Positions 27,419 to 37,117 of a DNA stretch of 64,000 nucleotides are shown here, piece by piece. Source of the stretch: Roseiarcus sp963726105 (GTDB taxonomy: Bacteria; Pseudomonadota; Alphaproteobacteria; Rhizobiales; Beijerinckiaceae); assembly GCA_963726105.1 (NCBI GenBank), contig CAVSBJ010000026.1, forward strand, positions 806,001-870,000. Direction: 5' to 3'. Both the position numbers and the translations under genes were made by a program. Position 1 is the stretch's first letter. Each line of letters begins with the position of its first letter. Below the pieces are notes generated by a model. That model saw only the letters and a program-made list of their open reading frames with translations. It did not search any database and had not been told where the DNA came from.

Positions 27419-27730
27419 TCAGGACGCCGCCTTCGCCAACACCCGCGCCATGCGTTTGCGCCAGTCGGCGCCCTGAGCGCGGAAATGCTCCACGACTGCT
27501 CGATCGAGGCGCAACGTCACGGGCTCGAGCGTCTTGTCGAGCTTCGGCCGGCCGGGGCCCCGTTTCGCGCTATCCGCCAGAGCCGGAAGCACTTCGGCAA
27601 ACGGTCGAAGCCCCGCAATCTGCTCGTCCGTCAGCTCCGGGTTGTCCAGATCGCTGGCGATCATCCTTTGAATTTCCGCCTCTTCATCGTCGGTCAGAGG
27701 GCGCTTTGCCGAGAATTTTTTCGACGTCAT
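27419..27730 (-). CDS. brnA: BrnA family antitoxin
   Basis: 103 residues. The C-terminal half, KTLEPVTLRLDRAVVEHFRA followed by QGADWRKRMARVL, is the BrnA ribbon-helix-helix signature. BrnA binds and inhibits the BrnT RNase and represses the operon. Its ATG overlaps the BrnT stop by four bases, in the standard toxin-first order. The gene appears intact. Confidence 0.92.
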   Translation of the reverse strand: MTSKKFSAKRPLTDDEEAEIQRMIASDLDNPELTDEQIAGLRPFAEVLPALADSAKRGPGRPKLDKTLEPVTLRLDRAVVEHFRAQGADWRKRMARVLAKAAS

Positions 27731-27969
27731 CGTCCTCGCTCCTTTCGGCTTGCGGGTCGCATGGAGATCACCGAAATGGCCTCAGCGCCCAACGGCCTAA
27801 AGACCACCGTGACCGTGATCCCGGCCCATTCGCCGACCGCAACGAAGCGGCCTTTGTCTGCCGGGCCCAGCACGGCTTCAGAGAAGAAGTCGGTGGCGAG
27901 ATCGGCGAAGTCGAGACCATGTTTGGCGAGGTTCGTTAGTCGTTTAGCCTCGTCCCACACGATCCTCAT
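27727..27969 (-). CDS. brnT: BrnT family toxin
   Basis: 80 residues. The opening IVWDEAKRLTNLAKHGLDF and the FRPLGAEAISVISMRPAS segment match BrnT, a RelE-like ribonuclease that stops translation. A full-length frame with start ATG at 27969 is present, directly ahead of brnA. This intact module sits about 350 bases from the broken MntA/HepT module. Confidence 0.92.
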   Translation of the reverse strand: MRIVWDEAKRLTNLAKHGLDFADLATDFFSEAVLGPADKGRFVAVGEWAGITVTVVFRPLGAEAISVISMRPASRKERGR

Positions 27970-28240
27970 GAATTTGTGTACACGGAAATCGAGCAGCTGT
28001 CGATAATTTCGTGCACGGAAACAACTTGTCGATGCGTGACCCCGTCACCCTTCCGCACCGCGCGGATTTCAGCTAAGGACCGCCGCCTAAGGTCGCCTCG
28101 AAACGGCCTCGCGCGGCCGCCCCACGGAAGCACACGAGACGAAGCGCCGCCTTCCGGCCGATTTCGGTCGCGAAGCGGGCTTTTTTTGTGCGAAGGCGGT
28201 CGCGTTAAGTCAGGCTCGGAGCGACGAGCCCAGGAACCCA

Positions 28241-31200
28241 ATGCCCAAACGGACCGACATCTCCACCATCCTCATCATCGGCGCCGGCCCGATCATCATC
28301 GGCCAGGCGTGCGAGTTCGATTATTCGGGGACGCAGGCCTGCAAGACGTTGCGCGCGGAAGGCTACCGAATCGTCCTCATCAATTCCAATCCGGCCACCA
28401 TCATGACCGATCCGGACATGGCGGACCGGACCTATATCGAGCCGATCACGCCCGAGATCGTCGAGAAGATCATCGCCAAGGAACGCAACGCGATCCCAGG
28501 CGGCTTCGCTTTGCTGCCGACCATGGGCGGCCAGACGGCGCTCAATTGCGCGCTGAGCCTCAGAAAGATGGGCGCGCTCGAGCGCTACGACGTCGAGATG
28601 ATCGGCGCCACTGCCGACGCGATCGACAAGGCCGAGGACCGCGAACTGTTCCGCGAGGCGATGACCAGGATCGGCCTCAAGACGCCGCGCTCGCATCAGG
28701 TGAAGACGCTGTCGCAGGCCCTGACCGCGGTCGCCGACATCGGCTTGCCCGCGATCATCCGCCCGAGCTTCACCATGGGCGGGACGGGCGGGGGCATCGC
28801 CTACACGCGAAGCGAATTGATCGAGATCGTCGAGCGCGGCATCGACGCTTCGCCGACTGACGAAGTGCTGATCGAGGAGAGCGTGCTCGGCTGGAAAGAG
28901 TTCGAGATGGAGGTGGTGCGCGACAAGCAGGACAATTGCATCATCATCTGCTCGATCGAGAACATCGATCCGATGGGCGTCCACACCGGCGAATTCGATC
29001 ACCGTCGCTCCAGCGCTGACGCTGACCGACAAGGAATTCCAGATCATGCGCGACGCCTCGATCGCGGTCCTGCGCGAGATCGGGGTCGAGACCGGCGGCT
29101 CGAACGTGCAGTTCGCGGTCAATCCGGCCGACGGGCGCATGGTGGTGATCGAGATGAACCCGCGCGTCTCGCGCTCGTCGGCGCTCGCCTCCAAGGCGAC
29201 CGGGTTTCCGATCGCCAAGGTCGCGGCCAAGCTCGCGGTCGGCTATACGCTCGACGAGATCGCCAACGACATCACCGGCGGCGCGACGCCGGCGTCGTTC
29301 GAGCCGACCATCGATTACATCGTCACCAAAATCCCGCGCTTCGCGTTCGAGAAGTTTCCCGGCGCCGAGCCGACGCTGACGACGGCGATGAAGTCGGTCG
29401 GCGAAGCGATGGCGATCGGCCGCACCTTCCCCGAATCGCTGCAGAAGGCGCTGCGCTCGCTCGAGACCGGCCTCGACGGGCTCGATGAGATCGAAATCGA
29501 CGGACTGGGCCTCGGCGACGACCACAACGTGCTGCGCGCCGCGATCGGCCAGCCGACGCCCGATCGCCTGCTCAAGGTGGCGCAGGCGATGCGTCTCGGC
29601 ATGGGCGTCGAAGAGATCCACGAATGCAGCCGGATCGACCCCTGGTTCCTCGAACGGATCGCCGAGATCATCGCGCTCGAAGGCCGGGTGCGCGCTCACG
29701 GCCTGCCGCCCGATGCGGGCAATATGCGAGCCTTGAAGGCGAGCGGCTTCTCCGACGCGCGACTGGCGGCGCTCGCCGGCAAGGCCGAAGCCGACGTCAC
29801 TGCGGCTCGCAGACGGCTGGGCGTCCAGCCGGTGTTCAAGCGCATCGACACCTGCGCGGCCGAGTTCGCTTCGCCCACCGCCTACATGTATTCGACCTAC
29901 GAGGCGCCGTTCGCCGGCAAGGTCCGATGCGAAGCCGATCCCTCGGAGCGCGAAAAGATCGTCATCCTCGGCGGCGGCCCGAACCGGATCGGGCAGGGGA
30001 TCGAGTTCGACTATTGCTGCTGCCACGCCGCGTTCGCGCTCAGCGCGGCGGGTTACGAGACGATCATGATCAACTGCAATCCGGAGACCGTCTCGACCGA
30101 CTACGACACCTCGGACCAACTCTATTTCGAGCCGCTCACCGCCGAGGACGTTCTCGCGATTCTCGACAAGGAGCGCGAGCGCGGATCGGTCAAGGGCGTG
30201 ATCGTTCAGTTCGGCGGCCAGACGCCGCTCAAGCTCGCCCATGTCATCGAACAATCTGGCGCGCCGATCCTCGGCACTTCCGTCGACTCGATCGATCTCG
30301 CGGAGGACCGCGACCGCTTCAAGCGGCTGCTCGACAAGCTCGGCCTGAAGCAGCCGAAGAACGGCATCGCCTATTCGGTCGAGCAGGCGCGCCTCATCGC
30401 CGCCGACCTCAAGCTGCCGCTGGTGGTGCGCCCGTCCTATGTGCTGGGCGGGCGGGCGATGGCGATCATCCACAATTCGAGCGCGCTCGACGATTATCTG
30501 CTTGGCGTCTTGCCAAGCCTGGTGCCGTCCGACGTCAAGGCGCGCTACCCGAACGACAAGACCGGGCAGATCAACACGGTCCTCGGCAAGAACCCGCTGC
30601 TGTTCGACCGCTACCTCGCCGATGCGATCGAGATCGACGTCGACGCCTTGAGCGACGGCGAAACGGTGGTCGTGGCCGGAATCATGGAGCATATCGAGGA
30701 GGCCGGCATTCACTCGGGCGACAGCGCCTGCTCGCTGCCGCCACGATCGCTCACGCCCGAGACGATCTTAAGCCTTAAGGAGCAGACCCAGAAGCTCGCC
30801 CGCGCGCTCGAGGTCGGCGGCCTCATGAACGTGCAATATGCGCTGAAGGACGGCGAGATCTACGTGCTCGAAGTCAACCCGCGCGCTTCCCGCACCGTGC
30901 CTTTCGTCGCCAAGGTGATCGGCAAGCCGATCGCCGCGATCGCCGCCCGCATCATGGCCGGCGAAAAGCTCGCTTCCTTCGATCTCAAGCTCGAAAAGCT
31001 CGACCACGTCGGGGTCAAGGAAGCGGTGTTCCCCTTCGCCCGCTTCCCCGGCGTCGACACGGTGCTCGGGCCGGAGATGCGTTCAACCGGCGAGGTCATG
31101 GGCATCGACCGGTCGTTCGAAGTCGCCTTCGCCAAGAGCCAGCTTGGCGCCGGTTCGCGGCCCCCGACTTCGGGCGCCGTTTTCGTCTCCGTGCGCGACG

Positions 31201-31565
31201 CCGACAAGGAGAAGATCGTCGCGCCTCTGCGCAAGCTGCAGGCGCTCGGGTTCAAGATCCTGGCGACCGGCGGGACGCAGCGCTACCTCACCGCCCACGG
31301 GCTCAAGGCGGAGAAGGTCAACAAAGTGTCTGAGGGACGCCCGCACGCCGCGGACGCGGTGCGCAACGGCGCCGTGCAGCTCATGTTCAACACCACCGAG
31401 GGCGCGACCTCGCTCGCCAATTCGAAGCCCTTGCGTCGCGCCGCCCTCTTGCAAAAGACGCCCTACTACACCACAGTTTCAGGGGCCATCGCGGCGGCCG
31501 ACGGGATCCGAGCCGTCGCGAGCGGCGAACTCGAAGTCAAGGCGTTGCAGGATTATCTGGCGTGA
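28241..31565 (+). CDS. carB: Carbamoyl-phosphate synthase large subunit, with one frameshift
   Basis: Makes carbamoyl phosphate from glutamine-derived ammonia, bicarbonate and ATP for arginine and pyrimidine synthesis. Repaired length is about 1107 residues, as expected. Both ATP-grasp halves are visible (IGAGPIIIGQACEFDYSG at the start, GGGPNRIGQGIEFDYCCCH in the second half) plus the C-terminal MGS allosteric domain. The frame breaks after MGVHTGE, where one extra base in gaattc near 28991-28996 moves the rest to another frame. As carB is normally essential for prototrophy and everything else is intact, a sequence error is the likelier cause. greA follows. Confidence 0.93.
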
Positions 31566-31612
31566 CGGCGCGGAAAGACGCCGTGGCGGCAGTATTTTTT
31601 TACGGATAGGCA

Positions 31613-32086
31613 ATGGACAAGCTACCCATGACCGCTGCAGGGCACGCAGCCCTAGAGGCGGAATTTCTTCGTCGCCAGCAAGTCGAGCGGCCCCGGATCA
31701 TCGCCGCGATCGCCGAGGCGCGATCGCACGGCGACCTGTCGGAGAACGCCGAATATCACTCCGCCAAGGAGGCGCAGTCGCACAACGAGGGCCGGATTGT
31801 CGAACTCGAAGATCTGCTGCAGCGCGCCGAAGTGATCGACGTGGCGAAATTGAACGGAACGACGATCAAGTTCGGCGCGACCGTCACCCTGATCGACGAG
31901 GACACTGAAAAAGAGAGCAAGTTTCAGCTCGTCGGCGAGAGCGAGGCGGACGTGAAGTCGGGCAAGGTGTCGATCACCTCGCCGACCGCGCGCGCGCTCA
32001 TCGGCAAGAAGGCGGGCGACAGCGTCGAGGTGAACACGCCCGGCGGCGGCAAGAGCTATGAAATCGTCAAGGTCGCCTATATATAA
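31613..32086 (+). CDS. greA: Transcription elongation factor GreA
   Basis: 157 residues. The N-terminal coiled coil (LEAEFLRRQQVERPRIIAAI, then ARSHGDLSENAEY) carries the acidic tip residues that reach into the RNA polymerase channel, and the C-terminal FKBP-like domain ends SYEIVKVAYI. GreA stimulates cleavage of backtracked RNA. The carB-greA order is common in alphaproteobacteria. Confidence 0.96.
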   Translation: MDKLPMTAAGHAALEAEFLRRQQVERPRIIAAIAEARSHGDLSENAEYHSAKEAQSHNEGRIVELEDLLQRAEVIDVAKLNGTTIKFGATVTLIDEDTEKESKFQLVGESEADVKSGKVSITSPTARALIGKKAGDSVEVNTPGGGKSYEIVKVAYI

Positions 32087-32166
32087 TTGACGATGTTGGC
32101 GGGCTGAAACCTGGCGCGACCGGCGACCTTGGGCTCCTGGAAACGCCGTAACGAGAGGGTTTGGTC

Positions 32167-32676
32167 ATGTCGACGTTGGTCTTCACCCGCCGCGCCGGGC
32201 TCGTCGCTCTCGGGGCTCTCGCGCTTCAGGGCTGCGCAAGCGCGGTTCCAACGGTGACGGCGAGCAGCCTGCGCATCCGCGCTATCCAGGTGGACGTTTC
32301 GCCGATCCGGGCCAGCATGGGAGATCCCAGCGCGGCGTGGTTGGAGGAGGCGCTTCCCGGCGCGCTCGCCCAGTCGCTCGCGCCCTATATGGCGCCTGGC
32401 GACCGCAGCGGGGCGACGCTGGTGGCGCGGATCGACTACCTCTATCTGGGGCCGAACAGCGGCGGAGCGGGGTTCTTTGGACAAACCCAGGACACCATCG
32501 CCGGAACGCTCCTAGTGAAAGGACCGCGAGGCGGCGCGGCCGTGCCGCTGCGGGCGATCTCGTCTTATTTCCCGATGGCGGTGGATCAGGCCCTGGTCGA
32601 GCGGGCCCTCTACTACCGTGTGGTCGCCCTTGCGCAGGCGTTCGCCGGCTGGGCGCCCAGGGAGCTCCGGCTTTAG
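32167..32676 (+). CDS. Hypothetical lipoprotein, first of two tandem paralogues
   Basis: 169 residues from the ATG at 32167. A twin-arginine-like start (TRRAGLVALGALALQGC) ends in a lipobox LQGC. The body has ARIDYLYLGPNSGGAG and ends FAGWAPRELRL. The next gene encodes a related protein with matching IDYLYFGPSTGGTG and FAGWAPRELGL. No known domain is recognised. The pair lies between greA and the RNA methyltransferase gene. Confidence 0.7.
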   Translation: MSTLVFTRRAGLVALGALALQGCASAVPTVTASSLRIRAIQVDVSPIRASMGDPSAAWLEEALPGALAQSLAPYMAPGDRSGATLVARIDYLYLGPNSGGAGFFGQTQDTIAGTLLVKGPRGGAAVPLRAISSYFPMAVDQALVERALYYRVVALAQAFAGWAPRELRL

Positions 32677-32777
32677 ACCTGTCGGCTGAGAGGGCGGTGC
32701 GCCTTCAACGCCGGTGGTTTCCCTCAGACCATCCTGTTCACCCGTTGCATCGGGCCGCAAGGGGAGGGAAGGATAAT

Positions 32778-33293
32778 ATGGTCGCCTGCGCCATGACTCG
32801 CCGGGGCGCGCTTGCCGCCCTTGGCGCATTCGACCTTGGGTTGACAGGCGCGGCCTCTCGCGCGCGAGCCCAAAGCGGCCCGAGGTTCAGCAACATCGTG
32901 GTCAACGTCGACCCGCTTCGCGCGCTCGTTGGCGATCCGACCGCAGCCTGGATGGATCAGGCGCTCAGGCAGGCGTTGCCTCAGGTCCTCGGGCCCTCTC
33001 TCGCGCCAGGCGACCGGAGCGCCCCGGTCCTCGGGGTCCGGATCGACTACCTCTATTTCGGCCCGAGCACCGGGGGGACGGGACCGGGGGGCTCGGCCAT
33101 GGACACGGTCGCAGGAACCTTCGACGTTTTTGGCCCGCGAGGCGGCATTGAGTCGGAAATCCCGTTGCGAGCGATCGCCTCCTATTATCCGAGCGCCGTC
33201 GACCACGCGATGGTCGAGCAGGCCTACTACTGGCGCACGGTCGCGTTGGCGAAGGTCTTCGCTGGCTGGGCCCCGAGGGAGCTCGGGCTTTAG
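32778..33293 (+). CDS. Hypothetical secreted protein, second tandem paralogue
   Basis: 171 residues, with GGGAGGGAAGG before the ATG. The signal region MTRRGALAALGAFDLGLTG is Tat-like and ends in ASRARAQ, a signal peptidase I type site; unlike its paralogue it has no lipobox cysteine. The remaining sequence aligns with the upstream gene over its length. One paralogue would be membrane-anchored and the other free in the periplasm. Function unknown. Confidence 0.7.
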   Translation: MVACAMTRRGALAALGAFDLGLTGAASRARAQSGPRFSNIVVNVDPLRALVGDPTAAWMDQALRQALPQVLGPSLAPGDRSAPVLGVRIDYLYFGPSTGGTGPGGSAMDTVAGTFDVFGPRGGIESEIPLRAIASYYPSAVDHAMVEQAYYWRTVALAKVFAGWAPRELGL

Positions 33294-33349
33294 CCGCTGG
33301 AGCGCCGGCGGTGATTGTGTCCGCCGCCGCCGTGGTGTAGCCCGCCGCC

Positions 33350-34189
33350 ATGGTTGGCGCGGGCACGGACAGGACACGGCCGCGGCTTGGCGGCGGTCCA
33401 GCGGTCATTCTGGTCCGGCCGCAGCTCGCCGTGAACATCGGCATGTGCGCGCGCGCCATGGCCAATTTTGGCCTAGACGATCTGCGCCTGGTCAATCCCC
33501 GCCAAGGCTGGCCGCGCACCGACGAATATCGGGATGTCGCCTATGCCGCAGCGGCGGGGGCGACCGACCTTTTGGACGCGGCAAAGGTTTTTCCGAACGT
33601 CGAGGCCGCAGTCGGCGACCTCCATGGCGTTTACGCCACGACGGCGCGCGAGCGCGGGCAGATGAAGGCGGTTTTCAGCCCCAGCGTCGCCATGGGCGCG
33701 ACCGCCGCGGCGGCCGGCGAGAAGCGTGGCATCCTGTTCGGGCCGGAGCGCACCGGACTGGACAATGACGAAGTCGCCCTCGCCGACGCGATCGTCACCT
33801 TCCCCTCGAGCCCCACCTACGCCTCGCTGAACCTCTCGCAGGCTGTTCTCCTCTGCGGCTACGAGTGGTTCAAGGCCGCCCAGGGCGACGCGCCGCCGGC
33901 GCCGACGGTCCCGCGCCCCCAGTCGCCGCCGGCACAGAGGGAAATGTTGCTCGCCTTCTTCAAGTTTCTCGAGGACAAGCTTGAAGAGAATGGTTTTTTC
34001 CGCCCCGTGACCAAGAAGCCGGGGATGCGGCGAAACCTGCGCAACATCTTCCATCGCATGGAGCCGACGCAACAGGACGTCCGCACATTGTGGGGAGCGG
34101 TGGTCCGCCTGGTCGAGGGACCGCGGGTCGAGGTCAAGACGCGGAAGCGGACACGGCAAAAGAAGGCCGAGGCGGAGCCCCGACTCTAA
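33350..34189 (+). CDS. TrmJ-like RNA 2'-O-methyltransferase (SPOUT family)
   Basis: 279 residues. Typical TrmH/TrmJ blocks are AVNIGMCARAMANFGLDDLR, then LVNPR near the N-terminus, GILFGPERTGLDN in the middle and ASLNLSQAV in the knot region. TrmJ methylates position 32 of several tRNAs using SAM. The C-terminal 100 residues form the helical extension ending in a lysine/arginine-rich tail that may bind RNA. Confidence 0.88.
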   Translation: MVGAGTDRTRPRLGGGPAVILVRPQLAVNIGMCARAMANFGLDDLRLVNPRQGWPRTDEYRDVAYAAAAGATDLLDAAKVFPNVEAAVGDLHGVYATTARERGQMKAVFSPSVAMGATAAAAGEKRGILFGPERTGLDNDEVALADAIVTFPSSPTYASLNLSQAVLLCGYEWFKAAQGDAPPAPTVPRPQSPPAQREMLLAFFKFLEDKLEENGFFRPVTKKPGMRRNLRNIFHRMEPTQQDVRTLWGAVVRLVEGPRVEVKTRKRTRQKKAEAEPRL

Positions 34190-34227
34190 GCGGCGGCGAA
34201 TTCGCCCCGCGGTTCAACACAGACATG

Positions 34228-34263
34228 AAAAAGCTCTCCAGACAAGGTTGTGTCCGGAGAGCT
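34228..34263 (-). terminator. Intrinsic terminator after the His-rich gene
   Basis: On the minus strand agctctccggaca pairs with tgtctggagagct over 13 base pairs (one G-T) around a 6-base loop and is followed by TTTTT. It ends the minus-strand transcript. Confidence 0.85.
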
Positions 34264-34305
34264 GAAGGATTTACGCGAACTCGCAAGTCCGCAGTCAAAC
34301 TCTGC

Positions 34306-34542
34306 TTATTGCGCGGGAGCCGGAGCCGGAGCGGCCTCGGGAGCCATGTGGTGCATATGGTGCATATGGTGGTGGTGGTGATGATGGTGATGGTGATGAT
34401 GGTGATGGTGCATTGTCGGAGCGGGCGGTTCGGCCGTCACTGGCGCATTCCCGGCGGGCGAGCCGGGCGTTGTTTCCTGCGCGACGGCGTATCCGGCGAG
34501 GCCGAGCGAGAGAACGGCCGCGGCCGCAAGGGTCTTGATCAT
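34306..34542 (-). CDS. Secreted histidine-rich small protein
   Basis: 78 residues with a signal peptide (MIKTLAAAAVLSLGLAGYAV, cut near AQE), then a proline/alanine linker, an uninterrupted run of 15 histidines followed by MHHMHHM, and an alanine/proline tail. The histidine tract would bind Ni, Zn, Cu or Co in the periplasm. Codons in the tract mix CAT and CAC. It has its own promoter region with paired inverted repeats and a strong terminator, so it is a stand-alone regulated unit. A metal-buffering role is inferred. Confidence 0.78.
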   Translation of the reverse strand: MIKTLAAAAVLSLGLAGYAVAQETTPGSPAGNAPVTAEPPAPTMHHHHHHHHHHHHHHHMHHMHHMAPEAAPAPAPAQ

Positions 34543-34567
34543 GGGAGGACTTTCCTGTGGTGAGGGA

Positions 34568-34598
34568 ACCCAAACGGGTCACAGCGACCCATACGGGT
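34568..34598 (-). promoter_or_regulatory. Paired inverted repeats upstream of the His-rich gene
   Basis: acccaaacgggt (34568-34579) and acccatacgggt (34587-34598) are two accc-N4-gggt inverted repeats with identical flanks, spaced 19 bases apart, about two helical turns. They lie 26-56 bases upstream of the minus-strand start and look like a two-site operator for a dimeric regulator, perhaps metal-responsive. Confidence 0.55.
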
Positions 34599-34678
34599 CA
34601 CCGCCTGAACTCAATATGAACCGACAAGGGCGGCGATTCATTCGCGCCGATTGGTGGTCGAAGTTCCAGCGGCATCGG

Positions 34679-34726
34679 ACTTGCGGTTCGAGGGACTTGC
34701 GGTTCGAGGGACTTGCGGTTCGAGCG
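34679..34726. repeat. Three tandem 16-base direct repeats upstream of yicC
   Basis: acttgcggttcgaggg occurs at 34679, 34695 and 34711; the third ends cg instead of gg. It lies 20 bases before the yicC start and within its probable leader. Confidence 0.85.
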
Positions 34727-34745
34727 AGAAGGGGGATTTTGGCCT

Positions 34746-35633
34746 ATGTTCGTGAGCAGCATGACTGGATTCGCCCGCGCTGGCGGCAGCGGCGGCGCAT
34801 GGCGGTGGACGTTCGAGCTCAAGACCGTCAACGCCAAGGGCCTGGACATCCGCTTGCGCATGCCCGCGCCCTTCGATCGGGCGGAAGTCGAGGCGCGCGC
34901 ACGGCTCGCCAAGGCGCTGGCGCGCGGGACCTGCTTCGCCAATCTTTCCGCGCAGCGCGAGGGGGCGACGGCTGCGGCGCGGATCGATCTCGCGGCGCTC
35001 GAATCGATCGCCGTCGCCGCCCGCGCTGCCGCCGTCAAGGCCGGGCTCGCGCCCCCGACCATGGACGGTTTGCTCGCCGTGCGCGGCGTGTTTGACACGG
35101 GCGAGGTCGAGGACGACGAGGCGGCCGTGAACGCGGCCTGCGCGGGCGCGCTCGCGAGCCTCGATGAAGCGCTCGCCGCGCTCGCCGCGGCGCGCCGGGG
35201 GGAAGGGGGGGCGCTTGCTCAATTGCTCAAGACCATGCTCACGGCCATCGCCGCGTTGGTTGAGGCCGCTGACGCCAATCCGGCGCGCCGGCCGGAAGCC
35301 GTGCGCGAGCGCCTGGCCCTGAGCGTTCGGACGCTGATGGAATCTTCGCGCGGCTTCGACGACAATCGCCTCCACCAGGAGGGGATGTTGCTTGCGGCCA
35401 AGGCCGACATCCGCGAGGAGCTCGACCGGCTCAAGACCCATGTCGCCGCTGCGTGGGCGCTGATCGACCAGGGGGGGCCAATCGGGCGCCGGCTCGATTT
35501 CCTCGCCCAGGAGCTGGGACGGGAGGCGAGCACCCTCTGCGCCAAGGCCAATGACGTGAGCCTGACTGCGCAGGGGCTTGAACTGAGAGCGCAAATCGAG
35601 CAATTCCGCGAGCAGGTGCAGAACGTCGAGTGA
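34746..35633 (+). CDS. yicC: YicC family protein (endoribonuclease-like)
   Basis: 295 residues from the ATG at 34746, giving MFVSSMTGFARA, the conserved YicC opening; an internal ATG at 34761 is possible. The C-terminal domain GRRLDFLAQELGREASTLCA followed by KANDV is diagnostic. E. coli YicC is reported as an endoribonuclease acting on small RNAs. The neighbouring gmk gene starts at its stop, a conserved yicC-gmk pair. Confidence 0.93.
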   Translation: MFVSSMTGFARAGGSGGAWRWTFELKTVNAKGLDIRLRMPAPFDRAEVEARARLAKALARGTCFANLSAQREGATAAARIDLAALESIAVAARAAAVKAGLAPPTMDGLLAVRGVFDTGEVEDDEAAVNAACAGALASLDEALAALAAARRGEGGALAQLLKTMLTAIAALVEAADANPARRPEAVRERLALSVRTLMESSRGFDDNRLHQEGMLLAAKADIREELDRLKTHVAAAWALIDQGGPIGRRLDFLAQELGREASTLCAKANDVSLTAQGLELRAQIEQFREQVQNVE

Positions 35634-35644
35634 GATTCGAAGCG

Positions 35645-36277
35645 ATGGCCGCGAGCCGGCGAGGCATGATCCTGATTCTGTCCTCGCCGTCGGGGGCGGG
35701 CAAGACCACGCTGACCCGGATGCTTATGCAGGACTCTGCGCTCGATCTCACGCTTTCGGTGTCTGTGACGACGCGGAAGCGACGTTCGTCGGAGGTCGAC
35801 GGCGTCCATTATCACTTCATCGACCGGGGCGAATTCGACCGGATGAAGGCGGCGAACGAACTGCTCGAATCGGCCGAGGTGCACGGCAATGCCTATGGCA
35901 CGCCGCTCAAGCCTGTGGAAAAGGTGCTCGCCGAAGGGCGCGACATGCTGTTCGACGTCGACTGGCAGGGCGCGAAACAGGTGCGCGAAAGGCTCGGCGA
36001 CGATGTCGTCAGCATTTTCGTCCTGCCGCCCTCGATGCGGGAATTGCGCGCGCGCCTCGAGCGGCGGGCCGAGGACACGGCCTCTTCGATCGAAGCGCGG
36101 TTTGAGAACGCCCGAACGGAGATCGAGCGCTGGCGCGACTACCATTACGTGGTGGTGAACGACGACCTCAACCGCGCCTATGGCGCCGTGAAGACGATCG
36201 TCGCGGCCGAGCGGATGAGGGCGAGGCGAGTTGCGACCGGGGTCGCGCAGCTGGTGGAGCGTTTGATGGCCGAATGA
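35645..36277 (+). CDS. gmk: Guanylate kinase
   Basis: 210 residues from the ATG at 35645; a GTG at 35630 overlapping the yicC stop would add five. Phosphorylates GMP to GDP. P-loop SSPSGAGKT (residues 13-21), GMP-binding segment SVTTRKRRSSEVDGVHYHFI and lid-region RRAEDTASSIEARF are all present. Confidence 0.96.
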   Translation: MAASRRGMILILSSPSGAGKTTLTRMLMQDSALDLTLSVSVTTRKRRSSEVDGVHYHFIDRGEFDRMKAANELLESAEVHGNAYGTPLKPVEKVLAEGRDMLFDVDWQGAKQVRERLGDDVVSIFVLPPSMRELRARLERRAEDTASSIEARFENARTEIERWRDYHYVVVNDDLNRAYGAVKTIVAAERMRARRVATGVAQLVERLMAE

Positions 36278-36521
36278 GCCAGAATAGATTCAATATCAAT
36301 ATTTTGTTCGAAAAAACTAAGGCGGGTCATCCGACACTTTGTCGTGCGCTGGGCGGCTTCCTCGGCGCTCGCACGCCAGATATATGGGGCGATGTCTCGC
36401 ACGCCGGCAGAGGCGGGGCGCGCCGGATCAAGGGGCAATATTCACGAGCCCCGACGAAACCTGTTGCTGTGGCCGCCCGAATGTGCAGCTATTGGGTTGT
36501 GGGGTCGAAGGGAATAGGAAC

Positions 36522-37058
36522 ATGACCGCCTGGGCGCCTTCCAAGCGCGCTCGAAGCGAACGCATCGAGGCCGAGGCTGACATCCTGATCAATGACTTGG
36601 GCGACCTGGCCTATCAGGAGGCGCGCCGACGGGAGCACGAGGCCAGTTCCGATGCGATCGCCGAGGATTGGGCGCTTGTCGCCAAGGCGATCGCGCGCAA
36701 GACCGGCAGTCGCGTCGGCCTCAATCTTTCAACTCAACTGGCGATGAACACCTTCTTCGTCTTGGATCGCGAGCCGGGCGTGGCGGACAAGCCTCGACCC
36801 CGTCCCGAGCCTGAATTTGAACGCCAACCCAAGGCCGCCGGCGTTCCCACGCCCCAACCGTTCCGGATTCAATTCATGGGCGCGGGAACTGAGTCCGGCC
36901 CCTCGGTCTTGCGCGAAGACGAGATCCGCGCCTCGGACGTTTCCGCCGCGATCATCGCCGCGGCGATCGCCGCGTGGCCGCCGCACACGATCGCGCTCCG
37001 AATTCTCGACCGCGAAGGGCACGAGGTTTTTGGCCGGCAGAAGGCCGCCGGCCAATAG
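36522..37058 (+). CDS. Hypothetical protein
   Basis: 178 residues from the ATG at 36522, with a purine-rich GGGAATAGGAA ahead. The first half is helical and charged (EAEADILINDLGDLAYQEAR); a proline-rich linker (residues 85-115) precedes a C-terminal segment ending TIALRILDREGHEVFG. No family is recognised. The 244 bases before it are AT-richer than gmk and contain no supported gene. Confidence 0.55.
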   Translation: MTAWAPSKRARSERIEAEADILINDLGDLAYQEARRREHEASSDAIAEDWALVAKAIARKTGSRVGLNLSTQLAMNTFFVLDREPGVADKPRPRPEPEFERQPKAAGVPTPQPFRIQFMGAGTESGPSVLREDEIRASDVSAAIIAAAIAAWPPHTIALRILDREGHEVFGRQKAAGQ

Positions 37059-37117
37059 GCGTACAGAATAGGTTTTAATGGCTTCACTGGGCCAAGTGCT
37101 CTGGCGTAGTTGTCCTC

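Noticed and set aside
28944..30713. A 589-codon minus-strand frame
   Set aside because: It is the complement of carB; composition (Asp/Arg/Glu-rich) reflects the codon bias of the sense gene.
34679..34726. Possible CRISPR array
   Set aside because: The 16-base repeats are directly abutting, with no spacers, and no cas gene is present.
36274..36525. An 83-codon frame overlapping the gmk stop by four bases
   Set aside because: No ribosome site beyond the overlap, no family, and a composition change part-way; the AT-rich start looks intergenic.
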